A stretch of DNA of 64,000 nt from Clostridium kluyveri DSM 555 (lineage in GTDB: Bacteria > Bacillota > Clostridia > Clostridiales > Clostridiaceae), in NCBI RefSeq assembly GCF_000016505.1, contig NC_009706.1:2232001-2296000 (forward strand), read 5' to 3'. Below, piece after piece: positions 54,501-64,000 of the stretch. Position 1 is the first letter of the stretch, and each line of letters opens with the position of its first letter. The translations under genes and the position numbers were made by a program. The notes beneath the pieces are model-generated. The model saw only the letters and a program-made list of their open reading frames with translations. It did not search any database and was not told where the DNA came from.

Positions 54501-56801
54501 ATGATTAAGAATGCTTCATTAAAAGTTTACGGTATGACTTGTACATTATGTTCCACTACAATAGAATGTGCTGTTTCTGAAATTGAAGGTATAGATAAAA
54601 TAAATGTAAGCTATGCTGCTGAAAAAGCAAAATTTCAGTACGATAATGATAAAACAAACTTAGAGGACATAAAACAAAAAATAGAATTATTGGGTTTCTC
54701 CGTGGGAGAGGAAAATGAAAAAAATACAGATAAAGGCCTTACAAGACAGGAAATTGAGAGAAACAAACTTAGAAATTTATTTATAATATCCGCTATTTTA
54801 AGTACTCCATTAATAATAGGCATGATACTTGGCACCACAGGTTTCTGTCACAATACTTTTGACCCTAATTCAGCTAACAAGTGGGGAAACACTATTGAAA
54901 TTTTAAGATTAAAGTCCTCACAGCTCCACAACTGGAAATTTCAGCTTACACTGGCAACTATAGTTCAATTCATAATAGGTTTTAGATTTTACAAAAGTTC
55001 CTTTTATGCATTAAAGGCTAAAGCATTTACCATGGACCTATTGGTTGTCATAGGAACTACCGCTGCATATTTTTACAGCTTATACATTGCACTTTTTGAA
55101 ACTGTAACATATACTTTAGGAATGGTAAATTTATATTTTGAATCCTCCGTTACTATAATTACCCTTGTACTTCTTGGAAGATATCTGGAATCCATTGCAA
55201 AAAGTAAAACAGCTGCTTCAATAAAAGCCCTGAACAAGCTCCAGCCCAAAACAGCCAGAATATTAAAAAACAATATTGAACATGCAGTTCCTATTGAAAA
55301 AGTATCCATAGGTGACATTCTAATGGTAAAACCAGGTGAAAAAATACCTGTAGACGGCATTGTACTTACAGGTTACTCTTCTGTTGACGAATCAATGCTT
55401 ACAGGAGAAAGCGTACCTGTTGAAAAGAAAAAAGATGATTTGGTAACAGGTGCTTCTATAAACAAAAATGGTACTTTTACTTTTAAGGCTACTAAAGTTG
55501 GCAACGATACTGTATTCTCAAACATAATAAAGTTAGTCGAAGAAGCCCAGGAAAGCAAAGCTCCTATTCAAAAAATTGCAGATAAGGTATCAGGATTATT
55601 TATACCTGCTGTACTCACTGTATCAGCCCTTACATTTATTATATGGTATTTTGTGATTTTCAATCAGCAGATATTTATTATAGACATTGCTATAATTCAT
55701 GCTGTTTCAGTTTTGGTAGTATCCTGTCCATGTGCATTGGGTCTCGCCACACCTGCTGCATTGATGGTAGGAATGGGAAAAGGAGCAGAGAACGGAATAT
55801 TAATTAAAAATGGTGAAAAGCTAGAACAATGCTGTAAAATCAATACTGTGGTATTTGACAAAACGGGAACTTTAACCACAGGAAAACTTCATATTACCGA
55901 TATTATTCTATTTAATAAAAAACAAATTTCATCTTTAAATATCATCAAAGAAAAAGATCTGATGATTTTAGCTGCAGCAGCTGAAAAACCTTCTGAACAC
56001 CCTCTCGGAGAAGCCATATACAAATATGGAAAATATAATTATGAAGATGAGATAAGTACTCTGGATTATTTTAAGTATTTTCCAGGCAGGGGTATAACTG
56101 CACTTGTAGATGACAAAAAGGTTCTTATAGGAAAGGAAACCTTTTTAACGGAAAATTCAGTGGATTTATTGGAACTTGAAGATAACTTAAGTAAACTTCA
56201 AAAACAGGGAAAAACATCTGTGCTGATAGCAGTTAACAATATTTTAGCTGGAGTTATTGCCATGCAAGATAAAATAAAAGATACTTCAGCAGATGCCATT
56301 AAATCTCTTAACAAAAAGAATATAGAAGTTTATATGATCACAGGAGATAATAAAAATACAGCTCTATCAGTTGCAAATAAGCTTGGCATAAAAAATATAA
56401 TAGCAGATGTACAGCCGCAAAACAAAGCTCAGGAAATTTCCAAATTAAAAGATAAAGGAAAAGTGGTAGCCATGGTGGGAGATGGTATAAACGATTCCCC
56501 TGCTCTTGCTACAGCAGATATAGGATTTGCCCTGGGATCAGGTACTGATGCTGCCATTGAAAGTGGTGACATAGTACTTTTAAAAGAAGATTTAAGAGCC
56601 TTACCGGAGGCAATAGAACTTTCAAGGATAACTATGAGAAAAATAAGACAGAACTTATTTTGGGCTTTTATTTATAACATAATTGCCATACCAATCGCAG
56701 TAACAGGACATTTAAATCCTGTAATAGGTGCTGCAGCCATGTCATTTAGCTCCATATCTGTTTTATTAAACTCACTAAGCCTTAAAAGATTTAAATTTTA
56801 G
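54501..56801 (+). CDS. copA: Copper-exporting P1B-type ATPase
   Basis: A 766-residue pump. One HMA domain with GMTCTLCS (C14, C17), then eight helices with the copper motif [13 protein letters not shown], actuator MLTGESVPV, phosphorylation site FDKTGTLT, N-domain HPLGEAIYK, and hinge [13 protein letters not shown]. All catalytic residues are present. It exports Cu+ from the cytoplasm. The first extracellular loop is longer than usual (about 30 residues rich in Asn/His). No CopZ or CsoR gene is adjacent; regulation is likely through the leader hairpin or a dyad at the promoter. Confidence 0.93.
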   Translation: MIKNASLKVYGMTCTLCSTTIECAVSEIEGIDKINVSYAAEKAKFQYDNDKTNLEDIKQKIELLGFSVGEENEKNTDKGLTRQEIERNKLRNLFIISAILSTPLIIGMILGTTGFCHNTFDPNSANKWGNTIEILRLKSSQLHNWKFQLTLATIVQFIIGFRFYKSSFYALKAKAFTMDLLVVIGTTAAYFYSLYIALFETVTYTLGMVNLYFESSVTIITLVLLGRYLESIAKSKTAASIKALNKLQPKTARILKNNIEHAVPIEKVSIGDILMVKPGEKIPVDGIVLTGYSSVDESMLTGESVPVEKKKDDLVTGASINKNGTFTFKATKVGNDTVFSNIIKLVEEAQESKAPIQKIADKVSGLFIPAVLTVSALTFIIWYFVIFNQQIFIIDIAIIHAVSVLVVSCPCALGLATPAALMVGMGKGAENGILIKNGEKLEQCCKINTVVFDKTGTLTTGKLHITDIILFNKKQISSLNIIKEKDLMILAAAAEKPSEHPLGEAIYKYGKYNYEDEISTLDYFKYFPGRGITALVDDKKVLIGKETFLTENSVDLLELEDNLSKLQKQGKTSVLIAVNNILAGVIAMQDKIKDTSADAIKSLNKKNIEVYMITGDNKNTALSVANKLGIKNIIADVQPQNKAQEISKLKDKGKVVAMVGDGINDSPALATADIGFALGSGTDAAIESGDIVLLKEDLRALPEAIELSRITMRKIRQNLFWAFIYNIIAIPIAVTGHLNPVIGAAAMSFSSISVLLNSLSLKRFKF

Positions 56802-57959
56802 TTCATTCCAATACTGGTGGTTTCTGCTCCAAATTCTTCTTCAAGTTCCTTTTTCATGAAATAAATTGAAGTCAATATCACCACTCCATCAGTTATTGGA
56901 TATGCAATAATAGCACCCTTCACGCCAAAAATTTATACAAGAAACAGTGCAAGAGGTATAAATATTATAATTTCCCTATATATAGATAGTAAAAAGCTTT
57001 TTTGGACTCTCCTATTGCCTGATAATAATACATGGTAACATAATATATTCCAAGGAGAGGGATCATTGAGATACTTATTCTAAAAACACTGACAGTTTGG
57101 TAAAGCAGTGCTTTATCCTTTAGGAAGAATAATCCTATTATTTCATAGGAAAAAAACAGAAAAATTGCCCAGAACACTATAGAGAGCACAATAACAATCT
57201 TAATAGAACTTTTTAAAACTTCTTTAACTCTCTCATATTTTTCAGCTCCAAAATTATATCCTACTATGGGCTGCATTCCAGAACTTATACCTATAATTGC
57301 ACTATAGATAAACATAGATACTTTTTCAACTACTCCCACAATAATTATGGCAGAATCCCCACCAGTACTATAAATCACATTATTTAACACCCCAGCCACC
57401 ACTGCATCTGAAATCTCAACTATAAAAGTGGAAAACCCACAGACAATTATTTGATTTAAGATATCTATGTTTAAATATTCCAGAACAGATTTGTTTGAAA
57501 ATTGAATATGAAGTGCCTTACTTATATCAATAAATTTAAATAATGCAAACATACAAGAAACAATCTGTGCCACTACTGCAGCAATAGCACTTCCCTCTAT
57601 TCCCATTGCCATATTTGCAATAAGTATATAGCTAATTAAAATTAAAAAAGTTAAAGTTAAAATAAAAGAATTCACTATTATTTTTTCAATTCAGATATAT
57701 CTTTTTTCCCTATTATCCTGGCGGCATAAGTTGACGTTCCAACTGCTATTAAAAGGCCAAGAGCAATAAAAAATCTCTGTATGGGAAATTCTACTGTAAG
57801 TGCACCTATGGCATTTGTACCTATATACCTTCCTGCAAACACTATAGCAATTATATTATAAAACTCACCTACAAGTAGAGAAAAAATTGCAGGAACAGCA
57901 AATCTAAAAAGTAATTTGTTTACTTTATCATTTAAAAAACTTTTGTCATCTGCTCCCAT
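56798..57959 (-). pseudogene. Broken MATE-family efflux transporter
   Basis: MATE (MepA-type) sequence is spread over several frames. The N-terminal part (57678-57959, 93 residues) ends with two stops; the next part (56965-57675, 236 residues) resumes further on in the family, so about 90-100 residues are lost; the C-terminal end (56798-56965), with KGAIIAYPITDGVVI and a typical acidic tail ending GMN, needs two further frame changes. With at least three lesions it is not functional. It overlaps the end of copA by three bases. Upstream is a structured leader. Confidence 0.88.
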
Positions 57960-58031
57960 AAAACCACCTCAATTCCTGAGGTCTGAGCTAGCCAGACTTC
58001 TAGGTTAAATTATAACCTTTCAGCCCGGTGG
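57957..58031 (-). promoter_or_regulatory. Structured leader of the MATE gene (riboswitch-like)
   Basis: On the minus strand, CCACC (58027-58031) can pair with GGTGG (57964-57968), which includes the ribosome site, closing two hairpins: AGGTTA/TAACCT (58002-58018) and GTCTG/CAGAC (57981-57997). A fourth stem ACCTCA/TGAGGT (57966-57982) excludes the closing pairing and the third hairpin. This is a switch-like arrangement that would hide the ribosome site. No known class is recognised. Confidence 0.45.
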
Positions 58032-58242
58032 ATTTCATCAACTAAAATGCTGCTATAAAAGTACTAATATGCTATATGAATAAAATATATTTTTTATGGC
58101 AAAAGCATAAAAAGCCATGTTTTTTATTTATTTATACCTCTTTTATTACTATAAGCACTACACCATACCCTTGAATTTTAGCTTGTATATTAAATACCGT
58201 ACTTTTTTTATACTCTTAAAACGTATTTGAGGGAAAGAGGAC

Positions 58243-59465
58243 TTATAAAGTATTTCCTTTAGCTTCTTTGCTCAGCCTCTTTGGCTTGCCCATATCCGCC
58301 CAGTAATTATAGGAAGAACCCACTTTTTCATTTATATCATAAGTTATTATTCGCACAGCAGAAGATATCCCCACAACATTTAATGAAAATTTCCTTTCAG
58401 TAATATCCTTACTGCCTCTAAACTTAGAAAAATTTTCAGAAAAATTAATATCTTCTATGTCCTCATGATAACTATAGAGCAGAATCTGATATTCTCTATA
58501 ACTTTTAGTGACTATTAATCCTTTATCCTTTGCAACTAAAGTATTTCCCATTTTATTCATTAAAAAAATTGCTTTTTTTATTTATAATACTGTTAATTGT
58601 AAAAGGAAGCATGTATGTTGTATCATAGATAAAATTCACATTATCCCCATAAAAAAATCTACTTTTTAAAACTTCAAATTCATGGTTTTTAAGCAAAAAT
58701 CCAGTTATTTCTTCTACACAACTTCCATCCATTTCAGATATAAATTGAAATTTAAAAGAAGTAAAATCTATAGTATCAAGCTCACTAAAATAATCTAAAA
58801 AGGATTTTAATACTTCTTTAAATTCTTCCTGTGCAAAAGCTGTATTATCAAATACCAATTGTCCCTATTCCAGTTATAAAAATCAGAGCCTTTAAATATA
58901 CCCATGTCCTCACTAAATACATTTAGAACTCTTGCATATTTTTCTTCATAATTAAATCTGTCATAATCTTCAAGATAATAGGTTATAAATTGAAGACTAT
59001 CTGAAAGCTCCTGAAAAACTATTTTTTTGTTTCTTAAAAATTTCTTCATCTACTTTGAATTTTTTTCTGTATTGGGAAGGTGTACATTTAAATCGAATTT
59101 TAAAATGTTTATTAAAATACCTTGTATGTGAAAATCCTACTTCCTCTGATATTTCAGATATATTTTTATCAGTATCTAAAAGAATTTTCAATGCTTCATC
59201 AACTCTAGTTAAATTAAGTAAATCTGTAAAACTGTATCCTGTAGTATTATTCGCTGTAAATACTATGGGCTTCATCTATATTTATTATTTCTATATCCTT
59301 CTCCACCAGTTCATACTTATCTGAATCTATGGTTACATAAAATTTGCCCTTAAGTACATAGAGTATTTCTATAGAATTGTGCCAGTGTATGGGATATTCA
59401 ATTATATTGGCACAGGAAATTAAAACAGGTACATCTTTTGGATAATTTATATATTCTCTTCTCAT
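58243..59465 (-). pseudogene. Decayed AraC-GH39 fusion (regulator plus glycosidase)
   Basis: Five overlapping fragments in changing frames make up what remains of a fusion of an AraC-type regulator and a glycoside hydrolase 39 domain, known in clostridia at about 750-800 residues. From the start (59465, GGAGGGA ahead): cupin domain with YPIHWHNSIEILYVLKG; second helix-turn-helix ISEISEEVGFSHTRYFNKHFK; glycosidase fragments with FIYDTTYMLPF; and the beta-sandwich end with NYWADMGKPKRLS. The linker and first helix-turn-helix, and most of the catalytic barrel, are deleted. At least four frameshifts are needed. Confidence 0.82.
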
Positions 59466-59540
59466 AAGATAATCCCTCCAAATATATAGAAAATAAGGAC
59501 ATATACCTTTTTTTAGGAATATGCCCATTAGTTAAATATT

Positions 59541-60389
59541 TTATTTCCTTCTCTGATTTTTTCTAGAGGCTTTTACCTGCTTTCTTTTTTTCTTCTTTTT
59601 ATCTGCAATTTTTCTTTGAATATGGGTTCCATTTTGTGGTTCAGATTTAATATTCTGCTGAAAGCATGGCCAATACTCCAAATCTTTAATGGTATCTCTT
59701 ATAAATTCATATCCTCTCCTCTTTAAATTTAAAATTCTTTCATCATCTTCAATATCAAAATTCTCTTCTACCTCTTCTAAAGATATGTAGAAATTTTCTA
59801 TTAAGTTATCCTTATACGCTTCCTTAATTTCCTCATATAATTCATCTGGACATATTTCACAACAGCTGCTTACCAGACTGCCCCAAACAACAGAACGTTC
59901 TCTTTTCAATTTTTCTTTCAATAAACTTCTATAATATTTAATTATTTCATCCTTGGATATAACACCTTCCACCCATAATACAGGAAATGTCTTAATTGCA
60001 GCAACTCTTATATACTCATTAACATTTTCATTTTCCAATAATTCTTTTACTGGCTGGACATTTCCTTTGCAGACAGATGCTAAAATTCTATGTAAATCTT
60101 CTGTGACAACATCGCCAAATATCTTAAATACAATTTCATCCGGTAAACTAATTAAATCTATGATTAAGGAAAAACTTTGTTCTTCATTAAACTGTGCCAA
60201 TAAATATGCTGCATATATATGCAAGAAATAATTAGGTTTTCCTAGAATCTCATTATAGTTATCTTCAGCAGATCTCAGTATTTCAATTAATTCAGGAATA
60301 AACTCTTCTTTTCTACTTATTATCTGTCGTATCTGTTCCTCTGGAAATTTGCCATTAGCGTATTTAATTTGTTCTAACAATGCATTCAT
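59541..60389 (-). CDS. DUF1186-family protein
   Basis: A 282-residue HEAT-like helical protein matching DUF1186: FPEEQIRQIISRKEEFIPELIEIL, FLHIYAAYLLAQFNEEQSF and FGDVVTEDLHRILASV. The usual C-terminal SEC-C zinc motif is absent; instead a strongly basic tail rich in Lys/Arg ends the protein. I use the second ATG (60387-60389), which has AGAGGGGAG at good distance; the first ATG contains that site. Function unknown. Confidence 0.82.
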   Translation of the reverse strand: MNALLEQIKYANGKFPEEQIRQIISRKEEFIPELIEILRSAEDNYNEILGKPNYFLHIYAAYLLAQFNEEQSFSLIIDLISLPDEIVFKIFGDVVTEDLHRILASVCKGNVQPVKELLENENVNEYIRVAAIKTFPVLWVEGVISKDEIIKYYRSLLKEKLKRERSVVWGSLVSSCCEICPDELYEEIKEAYKDNLIENFYISLEEVEENFDIEDDERILNLKRRGYEFIRDTIKDLEYWPCFQQNIKSEPQNGTHIQRKIADKKKKKRKQVKASRKNQRRK

Positions 60390-60556
60390 AAAAGCATACT
60401 CTCCCCTCTGCAATATTTACTTTTAAAATTGTCACTACATATATCCCTTTATATATCTTATGATTTGGGGAAACCTTTATTTCTATTATATACTACTGAT
60501 TATGCCTTGTCAGCAGTCTCTATTTCATATTATTTATCAGGTGATTCTTGAGTTGA

Positions 60557-60591
60557 AATTGTAAACCAATATATATTATTCGTTGACAATT
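60557..60591. promoter_or_regulatory. BirA-type biotin operator
   Basis: AATTGTAAAC (60557-60566), 15 bases, GTTGACAATT (60582-60591) is an inverted repeat of the BirA operator type, with one mismatch. It overlaps the -35 box of bioY, so biotinyl-BirA would repress. Confidence 0.8.
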
Positions 60592-60611
60592 CACTGTCCA
60601 GTTATTATAAT
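60583..60611 (+). promoter_or_regulatory. Promoter of bioY
   Basis: TTGACA (60583-60588) and TATAAT (60606-60611) with a 17-base spacer; both boxes match consensus. Confidence 0.88.
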
Positions 60612-60666
60612 TATATTGTTACTATTTTTTATAATTCAGTTAACGATACTTGAAAGGAGTAAAAAA

Positions 60667-61212
60667 ATGAACTTAAAAATAAGAGATATTACCATAATAG
60701 CTATTTTTACAGCTTTGACAGCTATTTTAGCTCAAATTTCCATCCCCCTTCCCTTTAGTCCCGTGCCAATTACTCTCCAAGTAATGGCAGTGTACATATC
60801 TGCAATAATATTAGGTAGTAGACTTGGAACACTATCTCAGATTATATATATACTTTTAGGTGCAATCGGCATTCCTATTTTTGTAAATTTTCAAGGGGGA
60901 TTAAATGTGGTATTTGGCCCCTCAGGAGGGTATCTTATATCTTATCCCATTGTAGCTTTTATTGTAGGAAAAATATCCGATAAAAGCTTATCCCATATAC
61001 AATCAACTACGCTGCTAATTACATCCCTGCTGATTTGTTATGGAATGGGAATAGTCCAACTGTCATTTATAACAAATATCGCAATTAAAAAAGCCCTAGT
61101 AATAGGTGTTCTTCCCTTTATACCTTTAGATATTATAAAAATTGCATTAGCCTATTTATTAGGAGGCAAAGTAAGGATGGCTCTTATAAAAACCCATCTC
61201 ATAAAATGTTAA
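60667..61212 (+). CDS. bioY: Biotin transporter BioY
   Basis: A 181-residue, six-helix substrate-binding component of an ECF biotin transporter. ITIIAIFTALTAILAQISIPLPFSPVPITLQ and LGAIGIPIFVNFQGG-like blocks and FGPSGGYLISYP are the BioY signature. The ATG follows GAAAGGAG. A BirA-type operator at the promoter supports biotin control. No biotin synthesis gene or energising module is nearby. The next gene's ATG overlaps the stop. Confidence 0.93.
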   Translation: MNLKIRDITIIAIFTALTAILAQISIPLPFSPVPITLQVMAVYISAIILGSRLGTLSQIIYILLGAIGIPIFVNFQGGLNVVFGPSGGYLISYPIVAFIVGKISDKSLSHIQSTTLLITSLLICYGMGIVQLSFITNIAIKKALVIGVLPFIPLDIIKIALAYLLGGKVRMALIKTHLIKC

Positions 61213-61594
61213 CGCTTAGAGCCCATCATCTGTTATGCATACAGGGATATAAGGGATATGGCTACAGCAAGAATTTTACTGAAAATATGGATAAAATAAT
61301 TTGCCGGTTAAAAAAGATACTCTTACCAGAATAAAAGTTATAGCTGGTGTAGATGAAATTTGTTCCTGCTGCCCAAACAACACAGAAGAAAAATTATGCC
61401 GATATGAGATTAAAATTAAATCCATTGATAAAAAGATATTAAATTTGTTAGATTTAAATTTAAATGAAATTTATACTTATAAATATATTTTAAATACTAT
61501 TCATGAAAAAATAAATCATAAAAATTTTGAAAATATATGTGGCACCTGCCAGTGGTTTAAATATGGATATTGCCAAAAAGGACTGGGGCTATAA
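61206..61594 (+). pseudogene. DUF1284 protein, frameshifted
   Basis: The first frame starts with ATG at 61206, overlapping the bioY stop, and gives LRAHHLLCIQGYKGYGYSKNF and MDKIICRLKK. The family then continues in another frame with TRIKVIAGVDEICSCCPNN and ends at 61594 with CGTCQWFKYGYC. The break falls in a run of six A at 61310-61315; one more A would restore a single reading frame of about 129 codons. So the gene is either inactivated by a one-base loss, rescued by slippage, or a sequencing error. DUF1284 proteins are cysteine-rich and of unknown function; the overlap with bioY suggests coupling. Confidence 0.8.
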
Positions 61595-62002
61595 TAAAAA
61601 AACGCAAAAAATTTTTGCTTAAACTGAATAAAGAACACTCTTTCCAGACAATAATTTCAAATGATCAAGTGATTCTTCGGATAAATTCACGATTATTTCT
61701 ATGGAAGGGTGCTTTTTATATTGTATTTTATATTTACTCCATTTATGTACATTTCAAAAAAAATTTTAAACAAAATAAACATTTTGTACAATTAATTATA
61801 ACATTATTATACATTTAAATCTGATTTTTATCTAAATTTTTAATTAAAATCATTTCTTCCAAAATATTCTGCCAATTTTCACATTATTTTGCTCAAAAAA
61901 TGCTGACTGATTTACTTTAAATTTAAAACAAAGAATATTATTACATAAGAATCGAACTAAATGTTTAAAAAGTGCAATATTATAAGTTGAGGTGAAAATT
62001 TT
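61595..62002. other. Intergenic region, no gene recognised
   Basis: About 400 bases between the DUF1284 remnant and the next chemoreceptor. A short open frame (61570-61818) has no ribosome site or family-like pattern. A GCAAAAA-TTTTTGC palindrome at 61604-61618 has no loop. No promoter better than chance was picked out. Confidence 0.6.
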
Positions 62003-63718
62003 ATGAAAATATTATCAAATTGGAGTATTTTTAAAAAACTGTTACTGTCATTTGTTGTAGTGGCATTATTGGGATCTATAATCGGCATTACCTGCATTAC
62101 CAGAATGAAATTAATAAACAAAGACCTAAATAATATATACACTGTAAATTTAAAGGGAATAAATTTATTCTACAAGCTAAAAATAAATATGCCAAGTGAT
62201 AAAGAAGATGATATGCTAATTGTTATAGCTCCTGAGAATAGAAAAAATTTAGAAGCTGCAATAACTAATATGAATAATATATCAAAACAAAATGATGAAC
62301 TTATTTCAAGTTATGCTTCCCTCATCACAGATACTGAGGCTAAACAACTAATTTATGAGCTTAAACAGCGCATACAAGCATGGAACAATTCCCGTGAAAA
62401 TTGTATTAAATTAGCACAAGATGGAAATTATACAGGTGCTCAAGAAGAATTTTTAACAGCCTCAAAATATAGAAAAGAAGTACTGTCAGTACTTGACAGA
62501 GGTATAAACTTAAATATGAAATTGACACAAAATGATTACAACAACAGTATTAAACATTATAATTCAACTTTAAAATTTACAAATATATTAGTCATATTCA
62601 CTTTAATTATTTCCATAGTCCTAGGAATTATAATTTCAAGATATATAAATACCCCCCTTTTACAAATTAAAGAATTTTCAAAAAGATTTGCTAAACTTGA
62701 TTTTTCTACAAAAATAAATACAAGCCATAGGGATGAATTTGGTGAAACTGTTGAAGCACTCAACACTGCACAAGAAAATATAACTACTTTACTCAAAAAA
62801 ATCATAGAAGATTCTCAAGAAATGAGCAGTTCCAGTGAAGAGCTATATTCTACTGCAGAAGAACTCTCTTCAAAAACCGAAAATATGTCTGGTGCTATAA
62901 AAATTATAACAGACAGCATACAAGAATCATCCGCTGCATCAGAAGAAATAAATGCTTCCATAGAGGAAATTAATTCGAATATAAATGAATTATCTCAAAA
63001 AGCTTTAGAAGGAAGTGCCGATGCAAATGCAGCAAAAAAAGCAGCTATAACTATAAAAGACAATGGAAAAACTGCTGTTGAAAATGTACATACAATATAT
63101 AAAGATAAAAAATATACAATAATGCAAGCCATCGAACATGGAAAAATAGTTGAAAACATACATATTATGGCCAATACTATTGCCGATATAGCAGAACAGA
63201 CTAATCTTCTTGCCTTAAATGCATCCATTGAAGCTGCTCGTGCCGGAGAACAGGGAAAGAGTTTTGCCGTAGTTGCAGAAGAAGTGGGAAAACTTGCAGA
63301 AGAATCTTCCCAGGCAGTGGGTGCTATTGAAGATACTATTGAAAAAGTAAGAGAAGCTTTCAAAAATCTTTCTGCAGGCAGTCATGAAGTACTGTCCTTT
63401 ATTAACGAAAAAATAAATCCACAATTTGAGTTATTTGAAAATATGGGAGAACAATATTACACTGATGCAAAATTTATAGATAATATGTCAGAAGAAATAG
63501 CTTCTATGTCAGAAGAGTTATCCGCCACTATATCAGAAATCAGTAAAGCCATATACAATATGGCATCCAATGAAGAAAAATCTTCTAAGTATGCCTATGA
63601 TATAAAGGACAGTATTTATGAAACAACCAAAGCCGCAGAAAAAGTTGCCGCGGCATCCCAAACCCAGTCAAAAATGGCACAAGAATTACATACTTTAGTA
63701 CAGAAGTTTAAAATATAA
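62003..63718 (+). CDS. Methyl-accepting chemotaxis protein, 4-helix-bundle sensor
   Basis: A 571-residue chemoreceptor. Helix one about residues 12-32; a periplasmic-type four-helix-bundle sensor (about 33-190) with a PSDKEDDML insert; helix two (about 193-213); HAMP (214-265); and the signalling hairpin [24 protein letters not shown] (about 398-421). A GAGGTGAA site precedes the ATG at 9 bases. The ligand is unknown. A strong terminator follows. Confidence 0.92.
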   Translation: MKILSNWSIFKKLLLSFVVVALLGSIIGITCITRMKLINKDLNNIYTVNLKGINLFYKLKINMPSDKEDDMLIVIAPENRKNLEAAITNMNNISKQNDELISSYASLITDTEAKQLIYELKQRIQAWNNSRENCIKLAQDGNYTGAQEEFLTASKYRKEVLSVLDRGINLNMKLTQNDYNNSIKHYNSTLKFTNILVIFTLIISIVLGIIISRYINTPLLQIKEFSKRFAKLDFSTKINTSHRDEFGETVEALNTAQENITTLLKKIIEDSQEMSSSSEELYSTAEELSSKTENMSGAIKIITDSIQESSAASEEINASIEEINSNINELSQKALEGSADANAAKKAAITIKDNGKTAVENVHTIYKDKKYTIMQAIEHGKIVENIHIMANTIADIAEQTNLLALNASIEAARAGEQGKSFAVVAEEVGKLAEESSQAVGAIEDTIEKVREAFKNLSAGSHEVLSFINEKINPQFELFENMGEQYYTDAKFIDNMSEEIASMSEELSATISEISKAIYNMASNEEKSSKYAYDIKDSIYETTKAAEKVAAASQTQSKMAQELHTLVQKFKI

Positions 63719-63742
63719 TTATAATTTTTTCTACATACTCAA

Positions 63743-63790
63743 AAATGCACCTGAAAGTGTTAGTTTTATATCTAACATTTAGGTGCATTT
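63743..63790. terminator. Terminator after the chemoreceptor gene
   Basis: AAATGCACCT (63743-63752) and AGGTGCATTT (63781-63790) pair exactly over ten bases, and inner AGTGTTAG/CTAACATT extend the stem. It lies between two convergent chemoreceptor genes and may serve both. Confidence 0.85.
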
Positions 63791-63826
63791 CAATTTAGTA
63801 TAGTTCATTTTTTATCTAAATTATTA

Positions 63827-64000
63827 TTAATTAACTTTAAATTTATTTACTATGTGGGTAAGCTTCTCTGCAAGTTCTGCCTGGCTTTCAGAGGAGGCAG
63901 ATATATCTTCAATAGCTTTAGTTACCTCATTTATACTGCTCGATATTTCCTGTGATTCAGAAGAAGATTCTTCTGCTGTTGAAGCAACTCCCTGAATGGC
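63827..64000 (-). CDS. Methyl-accepting chemotaxis protein, C-terminal end (runs off window)
   Basis: The last 57 residues of another chemoreceptor: STAEESSSESQEISSSINEV and a final helix ending NKFKVN, closely like the end of the signalling domain in the neighbouring receptors. Its sensor part lies outside the window. Confidence 0.88.
   Translation of the reverse strand, partial: AIQGVASTAEESSSESQEISSSINEVTKAIEDISASSESQAELAEKLTHIVNKFKVN

Noticed and set aside
61570-61818. 82-residue open frame on the plus strand
   Set aside because: It overlaps the end of the DUF1284 remnant, lacks a ribosome site, and has a low-complexity composition without any family pattern.
1-64000. CRISPR arrays, insertion sequences, tRNA or rRNA genes
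   Set aside because: No regular direct-repeat array, transposase or RNA gene pattern was seen on either strand by reading; a dedicated search would be needed to exclude degenerate ones.

Overview
The window reads as chromosome of a low-GC, strictly anaerobic Firmicute, most likely Clostridium in the broad sense. The support is very AT-rich DNA, strong GGAGG-type ribosome sites, frequent TTG and GTG starts, TTGACA/TATAAT promoters, a CIRCE element, a MATE and an AraC/GH39 remnant of clostridial type, several chemoreceptors, and a soluble chemoreceptor built on an [FeFe]-hydrogenase-like module. No rRNA, tRNA, CRISPR array, insertion sequence or phage gene was recognised. Species is not assigned.

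Layout. 1-7 kb: edge of a GDSL esterase, an ABC-2 exporter pair, a YjbQ protein, a MerR/GyrI-like regulator, a guanidino-group hydrolase and a 748-residue HAD phosphatase/mannitol-phosphate dehydrogenase fusion. 7-12.3 kb: a sigma factor joined to the tail of its likely anti-sigma partner, dihydrofolate reductase, and a convergent four-gene operon (tandem ThyX, small membrane protein, phosphoribosyltransferase, HIT protein) that looks like an uncharacterised nucleotide-modifying unit. 12.4-25 kb: L,D-transpeptidase, CheX and a receiver-CheX fusion, ketopantoate reductase, aldehyde dehydrogenase, EamA and MFS transporters, CIRCE-controlled htpG, a pair of conserved hypothetical proteins, a D-lactate-type dehydrogenase and a TetR regulator. 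25-34 kb: an HlyD plus two ABC-2 permeases exporter without an ATPase, an AmmeMemoRadiSam pair, DsrE-like, LysE-like and MocR-type genes.

34.1-43.2 kb is the most striking part: a cluster matching the ferrosome (fez) type of iron-storage organelle loci. It has a P1B-type ATPase (FezB-like), a catalytically dead P-type ATPase remnant protein, small membrane and coiled-coil proteins, and a divergently placed P2-type ATPase. Three of these proteins begin with the same short basic motif, [RK]-X8-[GK]-R-[ILV]-R, followed by an HMA-like fold, which suggests a common targeting signal and a two-pump organelle.

43-64 kb is rich in signalling and surface functions: a dCache chemoreceptor, an EAL-CBS-GGDEF protein, a BlaI/BlaR1-like pair with well-formed operators, the hydrogenase-like chemoreceptor, a cell-wall-binding-repeat protein and its neighbour sharing a duplicated C-terminal domain, a copper ATPase behind an attenuator-like leader, decayed MATE and AraC-GH39 genes, a DUF1186 protein, a BirA-controlled bioY with a frameshifted DUF1284 gene, and two further chemoreceptors (one cut by the window edge).

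The visible themes are metal handling (fez cluster, copA), cell-surface exchange (transporters, CWB2, L,D-transpeptidase) and chemotaxis/c-di-GMP signalling. All assignments come from reading motifs and context; no database search was run.
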